NCBI GenBank assembly: GCA_017521925.1
Contig: JAFXBG010000013.1
Coordinates: forward strand, 1-64,000
Length of the DNA stretch: 64,000 nt
Reading direction: 5' to 3'
Source: Clostridia bacterium
GTDB taxonomy: Bacteria; Bacillota; Clostridia; Oscillospirales; Acutalibacteraceae
Shown piece after piece: positions 26,926 to 35,334 of this stretch (position 1 is its first letter; the number at the start of each line of letters is the position of its first letter). The notes beneath the pieces are model-generated. The model saw nothing but the letters and a program-made list of their open reading frames with translations, was not told where the DNA came from and searched no databases. The position numbers and the translations under genes are program-made.

Positions 26926-29139
26926 TTAATGATTTCTTCTTCCTCTAAAGTTGCCGCCGTTTCTGCCGCCTTCACGACGGGGTCTGTCAGCTGCGGGGTC
27001 GTTCTCGGGAGTTAAGCCGTCAACCTCAATTAAAACAGCACGGCGGGAAAGGTTAAGTCTGCCCTTATCGTCAATCTCAAGAACCTTAACGCGGATAACG
27101 TCACCAACGTTAACAACGTCACTTACCTTCTCAGTACGCTTAACATCAAGCTGAGAAACGTGAACAAGGCCTTCTTTGCCGGGAGCAATCTCAACAAATG
27201 CACCGAACTCCATAAGTCTTGTAACCTTACCAAGGAACATTGCACCGGGCTCGGGGTCAACTGCGATAGTTTCAACAATGCTAAGTGCACGCTTACAGTT
27301 TTCAGCATCAACACCGCTTACGAATACGTGACCAAAGTCGCCGTCTTCCTCGATGTCAATCTTAACCTGGCACTCTGCCTGAATCTCCTTGATTACCTTA
27401 CCGCCCTTACCGATAACTTCTGAAATCTTATCAGCAGGAATTGTTGTGGTAAGCATCTTGGGAGCATATTTACTAAGCTCTGCTCTGGGCTCAGGAATAG
27501 CCTTAAGCATAATCTCGTCAAGAATATAGATACGAGCCTCGTGAGTTTTCTCAAGAGCCTCTTTGATGATTTCGGGAGTAAGACCTGAAATCTTAAGGTC
27601 CATCTGGATAGCTGTGATACCGTCTCTTGTACCTGCTACCTTAAAGTCCATATCGCCGAAGAAGTCCTCAACACCCTGGATGTCAACCATTGTCATCCAA
27701 CGCTCGCCCTCAGTAATAAGACCGCAGGAAATACCTGCAACAGGCTCCTTGATGGGAACACCTGCATCCATAAGAGCAAGTGTACTACCGCAAACGGAAC
27801 CCTGAGAAGTAGAACCGTTAGAAGAAAGAATCTCGGAAACGAGACGGATAGCATAGGGGAACTCCTCAACAGAGGGAATTACGGGAGCAAGAGCTCTTTC
27901 TGCAAGAGCACCGTGACCGATTTCACGTCTGCCGGGGCCGCGGCTGGGCTTTGTTTCGCCAACGGAGTAGCTGGGGAAGTTGTAATGGTGCATATAACGC
28001 TTGTACTCTTCCTCGTCAATACCGTCTAAAAGCTGCTGGTCAGAAACAGGGCCTAAAGTTGCAACAGTAAGAACCTGTGTCTGGCCACGTGTGAAAAGAC
28101 CTGAACCGTGAACTCTGGGAAGAACGCCTACTTCTGATGCAAGAGGACGGATATCATTCATACCTCTGCCGTCAACACGCTTCTGCTCGTCTAAAAGCCA
28201 GCGGCGAACAATAAACTTCTGTGTCTTATAAAGGCACTCGTCAATCTTTGCTTCACTTTCGGGATAAATCTCGTCGAACTTCTCGTGAACAGCCTCGTAA
28301 ATGGGCTTGAGTCTTTCGTCACGAACTGTCTTGTCGTCTGTATCAAGAGCAAACTTGATATCTTCCTCAGAGAAAGCTTTGATAGCCTCGAACATATCGT
28401 GGTCAGGCTCGTTTGAGGGATAGCTGAACTTCTCTTTACCAATCTCAGCCTGAATACCCTTAATAAACTCGATAATAGGCTGGTTAGCCTCGTGACCTGC
28501 CATAATAGCATTGTACATAACTTCGTCACTTACGCAGTCAGCACCTGCTTCAATCATAGCAACGCGGCTGTCGGTAGAAGCAACAGTAGTAGCCATACGG
28601 CTTCTTTCTCTCTGCTCTGCAGTGGGGTTGATAACGATTTCTCCGTCAACGTAGCCTACAGAAACACTGGAGATAGGACCATTCCAGGGAATGTCAGAAA
28701 TAGAAAGAGCTAAAGAAACACCAACCATAGCTGCAATTTCGGGAGCACAATCGGGGTCAACGCTCATTACAGTACAAACGATGGAAACATCGTTTCTCAT
28801 ATCCTTGGGGAAAAGAGGACGGATGGGTCTGTCGATAACACGGCTTGTAAGGATAGCCTTCTCACTGGGTCTTCCTTCTCTCTTTAAAAAGCTGCCGGGA
28901 ATCTTACCAACGGAATAGAGCTTTTCCTCAAAATCTACTGAAAGAGGGAAAAAGTCAATGCCGTCTCTGGGCTTTGCAGCAGCAGTTACAGCAACGTGAA
29001 CTACTGTTTCGCCGTAGCGAACAAAGCAAGCGCCGTTTGCAAGCTGAGTTGTCTTACCTGTTTCGATAACTAAGGGTCTGCCTGCAAATTCGGTTTCAAA
29101 AGTTCTGTACTTGTCAAAAGTCATCATAGAATTTGCCAT
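26926..29139 (-). CDS. pnp: Polyribonucleotide nucleotidyltransferase (PNPase)
   Basis: 737 residues, AGGAGG site before the ATG. Two RNase PH domains (about 10-145 and 315-540) flank a helical domain. A KH domain (about 555-615, MLTTTIPADKISEVIGKGGK) and an S1 domain (about 625-700, KVTRLMEFGAFVEIAPGKEGLVHV) follow, then a basic Gly/Arg tail. The enzyme degrades RNA 3'-5' by phosphorolysis. It lies downstream of rpsO, as in many bacteria. Two leader hairpins suggest regulation of both read-through and translation. Confidence 0.98.
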   Translation of the reverse strand: MANSMMTFDKYRTFETEFAGRPLVIETGKTTQLANGACFVRYGETVVHVAVTAAAKPRDGIDFFPLSVDFEEKLYSVGKIPGSFLKREGRPSEKAILTSRVIDRPIRPLFPKDMRNDVSIVCTVMSVDPDCAPEIAAMVGVSLALSISDIPWNGPISSVSVGYVDGEIVINPTAEQRERSRMATTVASTDSRVAMIEAGADCVSDEVMYNAIMAGHEANQPIIEFIKGIQAEIGKEKFSYPSNEPDHDMFEAIKAFSEEDIKFALDTDDKTVRDERLKPIYEAVHEKFDEIYPESEAKIDECLYKTQKFIVRRWLLDEQKRVDGRGMNDIRPLASEVGVLPRVHGSGLFTRGQTQVLTVATLGPVSDQQLLDGIDEEEYKRYMHHYNFPSYSVGETKPSRGPGRREIGHGALAERALAPVIPSVEEFPYAIRLVSEILSSNGSTSQGSVCGSTLALMDAGVPIKEPVAGISCGLITEGERWMTMVDIQGVEDFFGDMDFKVAGTRDGITAIQMDLKISGLTPEIIKEALEKTHEARIYILDEIMLKAIPEPRAELSKYAPKMLTTTIPADKISEVIGKGGKVIKEIQAECQVKIDIEEDGDFGHVFVSGVDAENCKRALSIVETIAVDPEPGAMFLGKVTRLMEFGAFVEIAPGKEGLVHVSQLDVKRTEKVSDVVNVGDVIRVKVLEIDDKGRLNLSRRAVLIEVDGLTPENDPAADRPRREGGRNGGNFRGRRNH

Positions 29140-29151
29140 AATAAAAATCCT

Positions 29152-29176
29152 CCTGTAAAAATATATATTTCACAGG
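29152..29176 (-). promoter_or_regulatory. Hairpin overlapping the pnp ribosome-binding site
   Basis: On the minus strand CCTGTGAAA pairs with TTTTACAGG across a 7-nt loop, and the right arm runs into the AGGAGG site of pnp. Pairing would hide part of that site. In E. coli pnp is autoregulated through a leader hairpin; a parallel here is inference. Confidence 0.5.
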
Positions 29177-29260
29177 GTTTCTGCTGTATTTAGCAATAAA
29201 ACCAAGCTTTGAATTAAAGGTCAAAGCCTCGTTTTACCGCTAATCTACAACAAATAAAAA

Positions 29261-29307
29261 CCCTGTAATAAACGAAGTACAGGGCAAACGGTGAAAACCG
29301 TCTGCCC
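29261..29307 (-). terminator. rpsO terminator/attenuator with two overlapping hairpins
   Basis: On the minus strand hairpin 1 (29282-29307, gggcagacgg with ccgtttgccc) shares its last bases with hairpin 2 (29261-29284, CCCTGTA with TACAGGG). Hairpin 2 is followed by TTTTTATTTG. Hairpin 2 is an intrinsic terminator; hairpin 1 would compete with it, the layout of an attenuator between rpsO and pnp. Confidence 0.6.
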
Positions 29308-29320
29308 TTTAAAAGCGTAA

Positions 29321-29584
29321 TTATTTACGGATACCGAGACGAGCGATAATAGAACGATATCTCTCGATGTCAACCTTGATGAGGTAGTTGAGAAGAGCTC
29401 TTCTCTGACCTACTAACATAAGGAGACCGCGACGGCTGTGGTGGTCCTTCTTGTGAACCTTGAGGTGCTCAGTAAGGTCAGAAATTCTCTTGGATAAGAG
29501 AGCAATCTGAACCTCAGGAGAACCTGTGTCGCCTTCGTGTGTTGCGTACTCGGCAATAATTGCCTGCTTTTCTTCTTTAAGCAT
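29321..29584 (-). CDS. rpsO: Small ribosomal subunit protein S15 (uS15)
   Basis: 87 residues, the usual length is 88-89. It has the typical [44 protein letters not shown] and the C-terminal IARLGIRK. S15 binds the central domain of 16S RNA early in assembly. It has a strong promoter and a leader of about 100 nt, and is followed by pnp. Confidence 0.98.
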   Translation of the reverse strand: MLKEEKQAIIAEYATHEGDTGSPEVQIALLSKRISDLTEHLKVHKKDHHSRRGLLMLVGQRRALLNYLIKVDIERYRSIIARLGIRK

Positions 29585-29689
29585 TTTTATTCCACCTTTT
29601 TAAAATATTACCCACAATCATAGGTACGGGACGGTGAAGCGCCTCAATGAAGCATACCCCGTATCTGCGGTTGGGGCTTAAGCCTTGAT

Positions 29690-29718
29690 ATTATATCACA
29701 CTAAAACTCAAAAGTAAA
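29690..29718 (-). promoter_or_regulatory. Sigma-A promoter of rpsO
   Basis: TTTACT (29713-29718) and a perfect TATAAT (29690-29695) are 17 bp apart on the minus strand. The leader from about 29683 to 29585 contains a possible cccc/gggg stem (ccccaaccgcagatacgggg). In other bacteria S15 represses its own mRNA through the leader; that role here is inference. Confidence 0.75.
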
Positions 29719-29742
29719 GGGATATTTTAAATTTATACCAAA

Positions 29743-30102
29743 TTATTTTTCGTCTACAATCAGGAATTCTCCCATAAAATCAAAGCATGCCTTTTTCTGC
29801 TCGCTGTTTAAGAGCCTGTATCTGATTAAAAAAGTTTTTTCGTCCTTGGCAAGATTGTAGCTGGGCTCCCCTGCCTTGTCTGCCACCCTGCTGAAGTCCT
29901 CATTGTCTGACAATAATGTGTTAACATCCACACGGAAAATGTCAGCAAGCTTTTTAAGTGTTTTAAGGTCAGGCTCAGTTATTGCTCTTTCGTAGTTGCT
30001 ATAAGTACTTCTGTCAACGTTAATTTCGTCTGCAATCTGTTGCTGAGTAAAGCCTGCAGCACTTCTGAGCTGATATATTTTGTGACCAAATTCCTTTGAC
30101 AT
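29743..30102 (-). CDS. XRE-family transcriptional regulator
   Basis: 119 residues, GGAGG site before the ATG. Residues 5-65 are an XRE helix-turn-helix (FTQQQIADEINVDRSTYSNYERA). The C-terminal half is polar, with a short conserved-looking DEKTFLIRYRLLNSEQKKA segment but no ligand domain. It resembles the small standalone phage- or element-type repressors and stress regulators of clostridia. GTGAA/TTCAC half-sites in its own upstream region suggest autoregulation. Confidence 0.85.
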   Translation of the reverse strand: MSKEFGHKIYQLRSAAGFTQQQIADEINVDRSTYSNYERAITEPDLKTLKKLADIFRVDVNTLLSDNEDFSRVADKAGEPSYNLAKDEKTFLIRYRLLNSEQKKACFDFMGEFLIVDEK

Positions 30103-30157
30103 AACACTGCCTCCTTATCTGATTCGGACCCTTGTTTCTATTCTATAGTGGGAATTT

Positions 30158-30179
30158 TTCACTTTCACTAAAACGTGAA
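30158..30179 (-). promoter_or_regulatory. Candidate operator of the XRE regulator
   Basis: TTCAC half-sites at 30158-30162 and 30164-30168 and an inverted GTGAA at 30175-30179 lie where the minus-strand -35 of the regulator gene would be (a -10 like TATAGA is at 30142-30147). Inverted half-sites over a promoter are typical of XRE self-repression. Confidence 0.4.
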
Positions 30180-30225
30180 TTATCCTCACAAAGAAATTTA
30201 AAAACAAGACTTTCCAAATTAAATA

Positions 30226-30254
30226 TTGAAAACAGCCTGCAAATATAGTATAAT
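30226..30254 (+). promoter_or_regulatory. Sigma-A promoter of tRNA-Thr
   Basis: TTGAAA (30226-30231), a 17-bp spacer and TATAAT (30249-30254), about 24 bp before the tRNA. Confidence 0.85.
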
Positions 30255-30278
30255 TATTAAGTTATAAATTATTCATTT

Positions 30279-30354
30279 GCTGATGTAGCTCAGTCGGTAG
30301 AGCAGCTGATTCGTAATCAGCAGGTCGCGTGTTCAAGTCACGTCATCAGCTCCA
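30279..30354 (+). tRNA. tRNA-Thr (anticodon CGT)
   Basis: A full cloverleaf: acceptor GCTGATG pairs with CATCAGC, D arm GCTC/GAGC, anticodon arm GCTGA-TTCGTAA-TCAGC with CGT at its centre, and T arm with TTCAAGT. Discriminator T and an encoded CCA end at 30354. Single-gene transcription unit with its own promoter and terminator. Confidence 0.95.
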
Positions 30355-30355
30355 T

Positions 30356-30393
30356 AAAACTCTTTCTGTTTTTCGGAAAGGGTTTTTATTTTT
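30356..30393 (+). terminator. Terminator after tRNA-Thr
   Basis: Stem aactctttc with gaaagggtt (one wobble), followed by TTTTATTTTT. Confidence 0.75.
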
Positions 30394-30497
30394 GCAATAT
30401 ATAAATCAATGCTTATTATATACACTGTTTCGCTTTTTTCTTGCATTGGAATATATATAATGATACAATAGCACTATAAATTATTGGAGGTAAGGTT

Positions 30498-30839
30498 ATG
30501 CCATTTATCAATACTAAAGTTACAACAGAAATCCCTAAGGAAAAAGAAGAAATTTTAAAAGCTGAGCTTGGTAAGGCAATTACTCTTATCGGCAAGGGTG
30601 AGGCTTATCTTATGTTAGGTTTTGAGGACAACTGCCGCCTGTGGTTTCAGGGAAACCAGCAGGGAGACACCGCCTATGTCGAGGTTGCTCTTTTAGGTAA
30701 GGTTACAAAAGAAAATGCCGCAAAGCTTACATCAGCTATCTGCGACATTATGAATAAAGAACTCTCAATTTCTCCTGACAGGGTGTACGTTAAGTTCTCC
30801 GAAACAGATATATGGGGATTTAATAACATTGTTTTTTAA
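30498..30839 (+). CDS. Tautomerase/MIF family protein
   Basis: 113 residues, GGAGG site before the ATG. It opens MPFINTKV, so Met removal exposes the N-terminal Pro used as catalytic base by tautomerases. The length and the final SPDRVYVKFSETDIWGFN segment match macrophage-migration-inhibitory-factor-like (phenylpyruvate tautomerase related) bacterial proteins. The physiological substrate in bacteria is unknown. It is 9 bp before the next gene, so likely co-transcribed with yjbQ and murF. Confidence 0.88.
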   Translation: MPFINTKVTTEIPKEKEEILKAELGKAITLIGKGEAYLMLGFEDNCRLWFQGNQQGDTAYVEVALLGKVTKENAAKLTSAICDIMNKELSISPDRVYVKFSETDIWGFNNIVF

Positions 30840-30848
30840 GGTGAGAAT

Positions 30849-31265
30849 ATGAAAAGTTTCAGAAAAGAACTATGGTTCAATATTCCTCAAAGACGAGGTC
30901 TTGTGAATATTACAAGAGACGTTCAAAACGCAATTAACGAAAGCGGTATTAAAGAAGGCCTCGTGCTTGTTAATGCTATGAACATCACCGCTTCGGTTTT
31001 CATAAACGATGACGAGTCAGGACTTCACAGGGATTACGAAAGATGGCTTGAAAAGCTTGCTCCCGAAAAGCCTTACAGCCAGTATGACCACAACGGATTT
31101 GAGGACAATGCCGATGCCCATTTAAAACGTACAATTATGGGCAGAGAGGTAGTATGTGCCATTACAAACGGCAAGCTGGATTTTGGCACCTGGGAGCAAA
31201 TTTTTTACTATGAGCTTGACGGCAAACGCAATAAACACGCACTCATTAAGATCATAGGAGAGTAA
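30849..31265 (+). CDS. YjbQ family protein (UPF0047)
   Basis: 138 residues, near the family length. Typical features are [45 protein letters not shown] and the central [15 protein letters not shown] with conserved His. UPF0047 proteins have been given a secondary thiamine-phosphate synthase activity, but their main role is uncertain. Translationally packed between the MIF-like gene and murF (1 bp). Confidence 0.88.
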   Translation: MKSFRKELWFNIPQRRGLVNITRDVQNAINESGIKEGLVLVNAMNITASVFINDDESGLHRDYERWLEKLAPEKPYSQYDHNGFEDNADAHLKRTIMGREVVCAITNGKLDFGTWEQIFYYELDGKRNKHALIKIIGE

Positions 31266-31266
31266 T

Positions 31267-32625
31267 ATGAAAAACTTTACCATAAGCGAAATTATTGATG
31301 CCTCCGGCGGCAAGTTTTTCGGTGACCTGGATTTACTTTCAAAGGAAGTTTCATTTATCACTACTGATAGCCGAAAAGCAGGCAAAGGCGGTGTTTTTGC
31401 CGCTATTGTGGGAGAAAGAGTAGACGGTCACAGCTTTATCCCCCAATGTGTGGAAATCGGAATAATCTGCTCTATTGCAGAACGTGCACCCTCTGACGGC
31501 TCTGCTCATATTCTGGTAGAAAATACTCCCGAAGCTCTTCGTAAAATCGCCAAAGCTTACCGCGAAAAGTTCGATATTCCTTTCATAGGCATTTCAGGCT
31601 CTGTTGGCAAAACCAGCACCAAAGAGATTATTTCAGCTACTCTTTCAGAGCATTTTCATACCCACAAAACCCAGGGTAATTTCAACAACGCCTTAGGTGT
31701 TCCCATTACACTTTTTGCTCTTGAAGAAACCCACACCGCCGCCGTTATTGAAATGGGTATTTCTGATTTTGGCGAAATGAGCATACTTGCCGAAATGGCT
31801 CAGCCCGATATTGCCGTGCTTACAAATGTAGGTAAATGCCACCTTGAAAACCTTAAAGATTTAGATGGCGTTTTAAAAGCAAAAACCGAAATGCTTAATT
31901 ACCTGAAAAAAGGCGGAACTGTAGTACTTAACGGTGACGACGTAAACCTCAGAAAAGCAGAAATTCCCGAGGGGTCCAAAGTTATTTACTATGGACTGGG
32001 TGAAAACAATGATGTTTTCGCTACCGATATCAAAAGCGATAACGAAAGCTTTACCGACTTTACTGTGCATACCAAAGACGGTCAGTTCAAGGCTCGTATA
32101 AACTCTTTGGGCAATCATATGGTACAGAATGCTTTGGCGGCAGTATCAGTTGCAAAAGTCCTGGGACTTACTGAAAAAGAGATTATTGACGGACTTAACA
32201 ATTACCGTACAATAAGCGGCAGAGCAAATATTATAAAGACAGAAAAGCTTACCGTTATCGACGATTGCTACAATGCAAACCCTGAGTCTATGAAGGCTTC
32301 CCTTAAGACCCTCTCTAACTTTGACGGCAGACGTGTAGCACTTTTAGGCGATATGAAGGAGCTTGGCGAAAAGGAAAGAGAACTCCATTTCGAAATTGGC
32401 AAGCTTGCGGCTGAGCTTAATCTTGACCTGCTTATTACTGTAGGCGACCTGGCTTTGGAAATGTACAAAGCTGCCCGCCCTCATATAGATGCAGAGTGGT
32501 ATCAGAGCATCGAAGAAGCAAAGCTATATATGTACGAAATGCTGACTATCGGCGATACCGTTCTGGTCAAAGCCAGCCACAGTATGAAGTTTGATGAACT
32601 TGTTGAATTAATAAAAGAACTGTAA
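31267..32625 (+). CDS. murF: UDP-N-acetylmuramoyl-tripeptide--D-alanyl-D-alanine ligase
   Basis: 452 residues. ATP loop GISGSVGKTSTKE, then TQGNFNNALGVP, EMGISDFGEM and the C-terminal DDCYNANPESM and LGDMKELG. MurF adds D-Ala-D-Ala to the UDP-muramyl tripeptide, the last cytoplasmic ligation of peptidoglycan precursor synthesis. It is placed with tautomerase and YjbQ genes rather than in a mur/dcw cluster, and is followed by a palindromic terminator. Confidence 0.96.
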   Translation: MKNFTISEIIDASGGKFFGDLDLLSKEVSFITTDSRKAGKGGVFAAIVGERVDGHSFIPQCVEIGIICSIAERAPSDGSAHILVENTPEALRKIAKAYREKFDIPFIGISGSVGKTSTKEIISATLSEHFHTHKTQGNFNNALGVPITLFALEETHTAAVIEMGISDFGEMSILAEMAQPDIAVLTNVGKCHLENLKDLDGVLKAKTEMLNYLKKGGTVVLNGDDVNLRKAEIPEGSKVIYYGLGENNDVFATDIKSDNESFTDFTVHTKDGQFKARINSLGNHMVQNALAAVSVAKVLGLTEKEIIDGLNNYRTISGRANIIKTEKLTVIDDCYNANPESMKASLKTLSNFDGRRVALLGDMKELGEKERELHFEIGKLAAELNLDLLITVGDLALEMYKAARPHIDAEWYQSIEEAKLYMYEMLTIGDTVLVKASHSMKFDELVELIKEL

Positions 32626-32640
32626 AACATATCACATAGA

Positions 32641-32668
32641 AAAAAGCTCCCGAATTCGGGAGCTTTTT
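32641..32668. terminator. Bidirectional terminator between murF and the amylase gene
   Basis: A perfect 28-bp palindrome centred on gaattc (aaaaagctcccg arms), with A and T runs at the ends; it serves both converging genes. Confidence 0.9.
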
Positions 32669-32674
32669 GTTGTT

Positions 32675-34732
32675 TCATATTAAGCCTGCGATTACTTTCT
32701 GAATCTGTGTTGCGTCCTTAACGTTAACCTTGCCGTCTTCGTTAAAGTCTGCAAGTAAGGTCTGGATATCGTCAAACTCTAACATCTTTGCTGTATTTTT
32801 CTGGATTGCTGTTGCATCCTTGATATTAAGCTTACCGTCCATATTTACGTCGCCAAGCTCAAAGTCGCCTGTGTCGGGTCTTACTGCACCGCCAACCTGC
32901 TCAATGAGGATTGTGCCGTTCTTACCGCTATTAAATGTAACCTTACCGCCCTCAACAGTAGCTTTTTCGCCTGTGTATACATTCTCAACTTCTGTACCGT
33001 TTGAGAAAGCACCGCTCATTGTAATTGCAACATCTGTATTTGCATCAGCATCAATTACGCAAACAACCTTGTCATAAACATCGTTCTTGTCGTAAATTCT
33101 TGCGAATGCAGTGCCGTTTGTAGCCTCAAGCATTTTGTGAGAACCTGCGCCAACTGCAACGTGGCTGTTTCTGAACTTACCGACTGTCTGCCAATGTACA
33201 AGGTAATCAGCACTTTCGTTTGCATTTGTGTCCACGTCTGCCCAGTTCATAAAGCTTCTGTTTTCGTGGTCGTGGATTGTACACTCAACGTACTGACGGT
33301 TGCTCTCATCACCGTAGAAAATCTGAACACCGCCGGGAAGTAAAAGAAGTGCAGAAGCCTGATAATAAAGGTCTTTTCTGCAAAGGCCTGTATCATGAGA
33401 GGAAATGTATGTAAGAGCGTTGAAATCCTCGTCCTTGTTGATTGTATCAGCATAGGTCTGGTATGTTTTGTTGATGTTTGATGCCTTAAGCATACCGTTA
33501 TCTGCACCGCCGGATGCATTGGGAGAGAATGCAAAGTTAATCATAGAATCGAAGCCTGAGTCATAATAGTCATTCATAATAAGATTCTGACCAAAATGCT
33601 CACCTGTCATCCAGAACTCTTCGTCCCAATCTGCACCGATTGCATCGGGGTTGGCTGTTCTCCAGTTCTCCAGAGCCTTTGTGCAAGCCTCATCAAGAGC
33701 CTTCCATGAATCAAGGTCAACGTGCTTTGCAGTGTCGCATCTGAAACCGTCAATACCATATTCTTCAACCCACTGTGCATACCAAGCAACAATGTGGTTT
33801 CTTACAGTCTTTTCGCCAAGGCTGTACTTTTCAAAGGTTGCATCAAGCTCAGCTGTCTTTTCTTCCAGTGTACCTTCGCGTGTCCATTTTGTTACAAGAA
33901 TCTGAGGAAGCTCAACAGCACCCTCTGCCTCTGTCTTAAAGTCGGGCAGATATGTAACAGACTCCTGAAGAGGGCCTACGCCGTTGTTGTCATAACCTGC
34001 AATACCTGCACGCATCCAATCCTTGCCCCACCAGTTAAGCCACTGGTCAGCACCTGTATTGTAGTCGATTTTGCCGTGATAGTTGGTCTGGTTTACAGCA
34101 CTATAGTTATAGTAAACATCTTCCCAACCCTCTTTAAGTACGCCGTAGCCGTACTCGTTCATATCATATATGTTATTGTAACCGGGATGGTTCATAACAA
34201 CGTCCATAACTACTCTGATGCCTTTTGCGTGAGCGGCATCAATCATAGCCTTGAACTCTTCCTCGGTACCAAAGTTCTGGTCAAGCTCTGTAAAATCAAG
34301 AGCATAGTAGCCGTGGTATGCATAATGAGGGAATGAGTTTTTACCGTCACCGCCAACGGAGTAGCCGTGCTGCTGCTCATACCAGCCTGAAACCCAGATT
34401 GCGTTAACACCAAGGTCATTAAAGTAGCCTTCGTTGATTTTTTCGGTAAGGCCCTTGAAGTCACCGCCCTGGAAAGAAGCAACTGTGTTATAGTCTGCAA
34501 CGTTGCCGTTCTGGTCAAGACCTCTGTTGTAGCTGTGGTCGTTAGCTTCATTGCCATTTGCAAAACGGTCAGTTAAAAGAAAGTAAACAGTTGCGTTGTC
34601 CCATGTAAAGTCAGATGCACTTGTGGGAAGCGCATTGTTGCTTTCTGCGTTTGCTGTAAATGCTACTGCACCCATACTCATTACCATAATAAAGGTAATC
34701 ACAAGGCACAGAGCTCTTCTTAATTTGCTCAT
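32675..34732 (-). CDS. Secreted GH13 alpha-amylase with C-terminal type I dockerin
   Basis: The start is the ATG at 34732 behind AAAGGACG; an upstream in-frame ATG lacks a ribosome site. 685 residues. Signal peptide 1-29 (ends TANA). The GH13 catalytic domain spans about 45-500 with DVVMNH (about 177), nucleophile D333 (GIDGFRCDTAKHVD), acid/base E378 (MTGEHFG) and D447 (YISSHDTG). A beta domain follows. A dockerin (about 625-685) has two DxNxDGKxNxKDAT loops. It should hydrolyse starch outside the cell while docked to a cohesin scaffold. No cohesin gene is in the window. Confidence 0.93.
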   Translation of the reverse strand: MSKLRRALCLVITFIMVMSMGAVAFTANAESNNALPTSASDFTWDNATVYFLLTDRFANGNEANDHSYNRGLDQNGNVADYNTVASFQGGDFKGLTEKINEGYFNDLGVNAIWVSGWYEQQHGYSVGGDGKNSFPHYAYHGYYALDFTELDQNFGTEEEFKAMIDAAHAKGIRVVMDVVMNHPGYNNIYDMNEYGYGVLKEGWEDVYYNYSAVNQTNYHGKIDYNTGADQWLNWWGKDWMRAGIAGYDNNGVGPLQESVTYLPDFKTEAEGAVELPQILVTKWTREGTLEEKTAELDATFEKYSLGEKTVRNHIVAWYAQWVEEYGIDGFRCDTAKHVDLDSWKALDEACTKALENWRTANPDAIGADWDEEFWMTGEHFGQNLIMNDYYDSGFDSMINFAFSPNASGGADNGMLKASNINKTYQTYADTINKDEDFNALTYISSHDTGLCRKDLYYQASALLLLPGGVQIFYGDESNRQYVECTIHDHENRSFMNWADVDTNANESADYLVHWQTVGKFRNSHVAVGAGSHKMLEATNGTAFARIYDKNDVYDKVVCVIDADANTDVAITMSGAFSNGTEVENVYTGEKATVEGGKVTFNSGKNGTILIEQVGGAVRPDTGDFELGDVNMDGKLNIKDATAIQKNTAKMLEFDDIQTLLADFNEDGKVNVKDATQIQKVIAGLI

Positions 34733-34817
34733 AATATACGTCCTTTCATAATTTGATAATATAAATATATCACAAACAATTACAGGTTGCAACAACGAGC
34801 TTTATCATTATTTTATA

Positions 34818-35132
34818 TTAACTGCAGAATTCGTTCAGGGCTTTTTGCATATCTTCTTCGCTCTGATACGAAATACCTCGATTAAGCTTTTTCTGTATAT
34901 CTGATGGTAAAGAGCTTACAGCACGGGTTGTTTCGATAAAAGGTGAAGTCATATTTTCCTTATACACCACAATCCTGTCACCTTTAGCCTTTATAATATA
35001 CTCTGTACGGGGAATTTCTGCGTTAATCCTGGCAGGAGCAGAGTTTGTTTCGCTGGTAACGGGGATAATAAAACCCGACGCCAGCACGCAAGCCAGCACT
35101 ATAACTGATGTAATGTAAAAAAGTTTTTTCAT
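34818..35132 (-). CDS. Small exported protein resembling the BofC C-terminal domain
   Basis: 104 residues. Residues 1-28 form a signal or anchor helix. The remainder (EYIIKAKGDRIVVYKE, LPSDIQKKLNRGISYQ, EDMQKALNEFCS) follows the pattern of the C-terminal domain of BofC: a YIIK..G.I.VY strand, an LP...Q..L..GI segment and a helical end with ..CS. BofC is a forespore protein controlling SpoIVB signalling. The similarity is short, so function is uncertain. It sits between divergent amylase and penicillin-binding protein genes. Confidence 0.5.
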   Translation of the reverse strand: MKKLFYITSVIVLACVLASGFIIPVTSETNSAPARINAEIPRTEYIIKAKGDRIVVYKENMTSPFIETTRAVSSLPSDIQKKLNRGISYQSEEDMQKALNEFCS

Positions 35133-35231
35133 AATATATCACCGCCACAGTTATTTTTTCACAAAAAATTCCTGTTATTCACTAGTCTTACTGTAAGGTT
35201 ATTAAAAAATACACAAATATCAAAAAATCCT

Positions 35232-35260
35232 TTGTTTTTTAAAGGCGTTAGTGGTATACT
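35232..35260 (+). promoter_or_regulatory. Putative promoter of the class A PBP gene
   Basis: TTGTTT (35232-35237), 17-bp spacer and TATACT (35255-35260). Confidence 0.5.
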
Positions 35261-35334
35261 GTAGGATGTATAGATATTTGCGTATTACAAATTTTAAGTT
35301 AAAATCAAAACAGCGTTTTAACGGAGGCTCAAAT

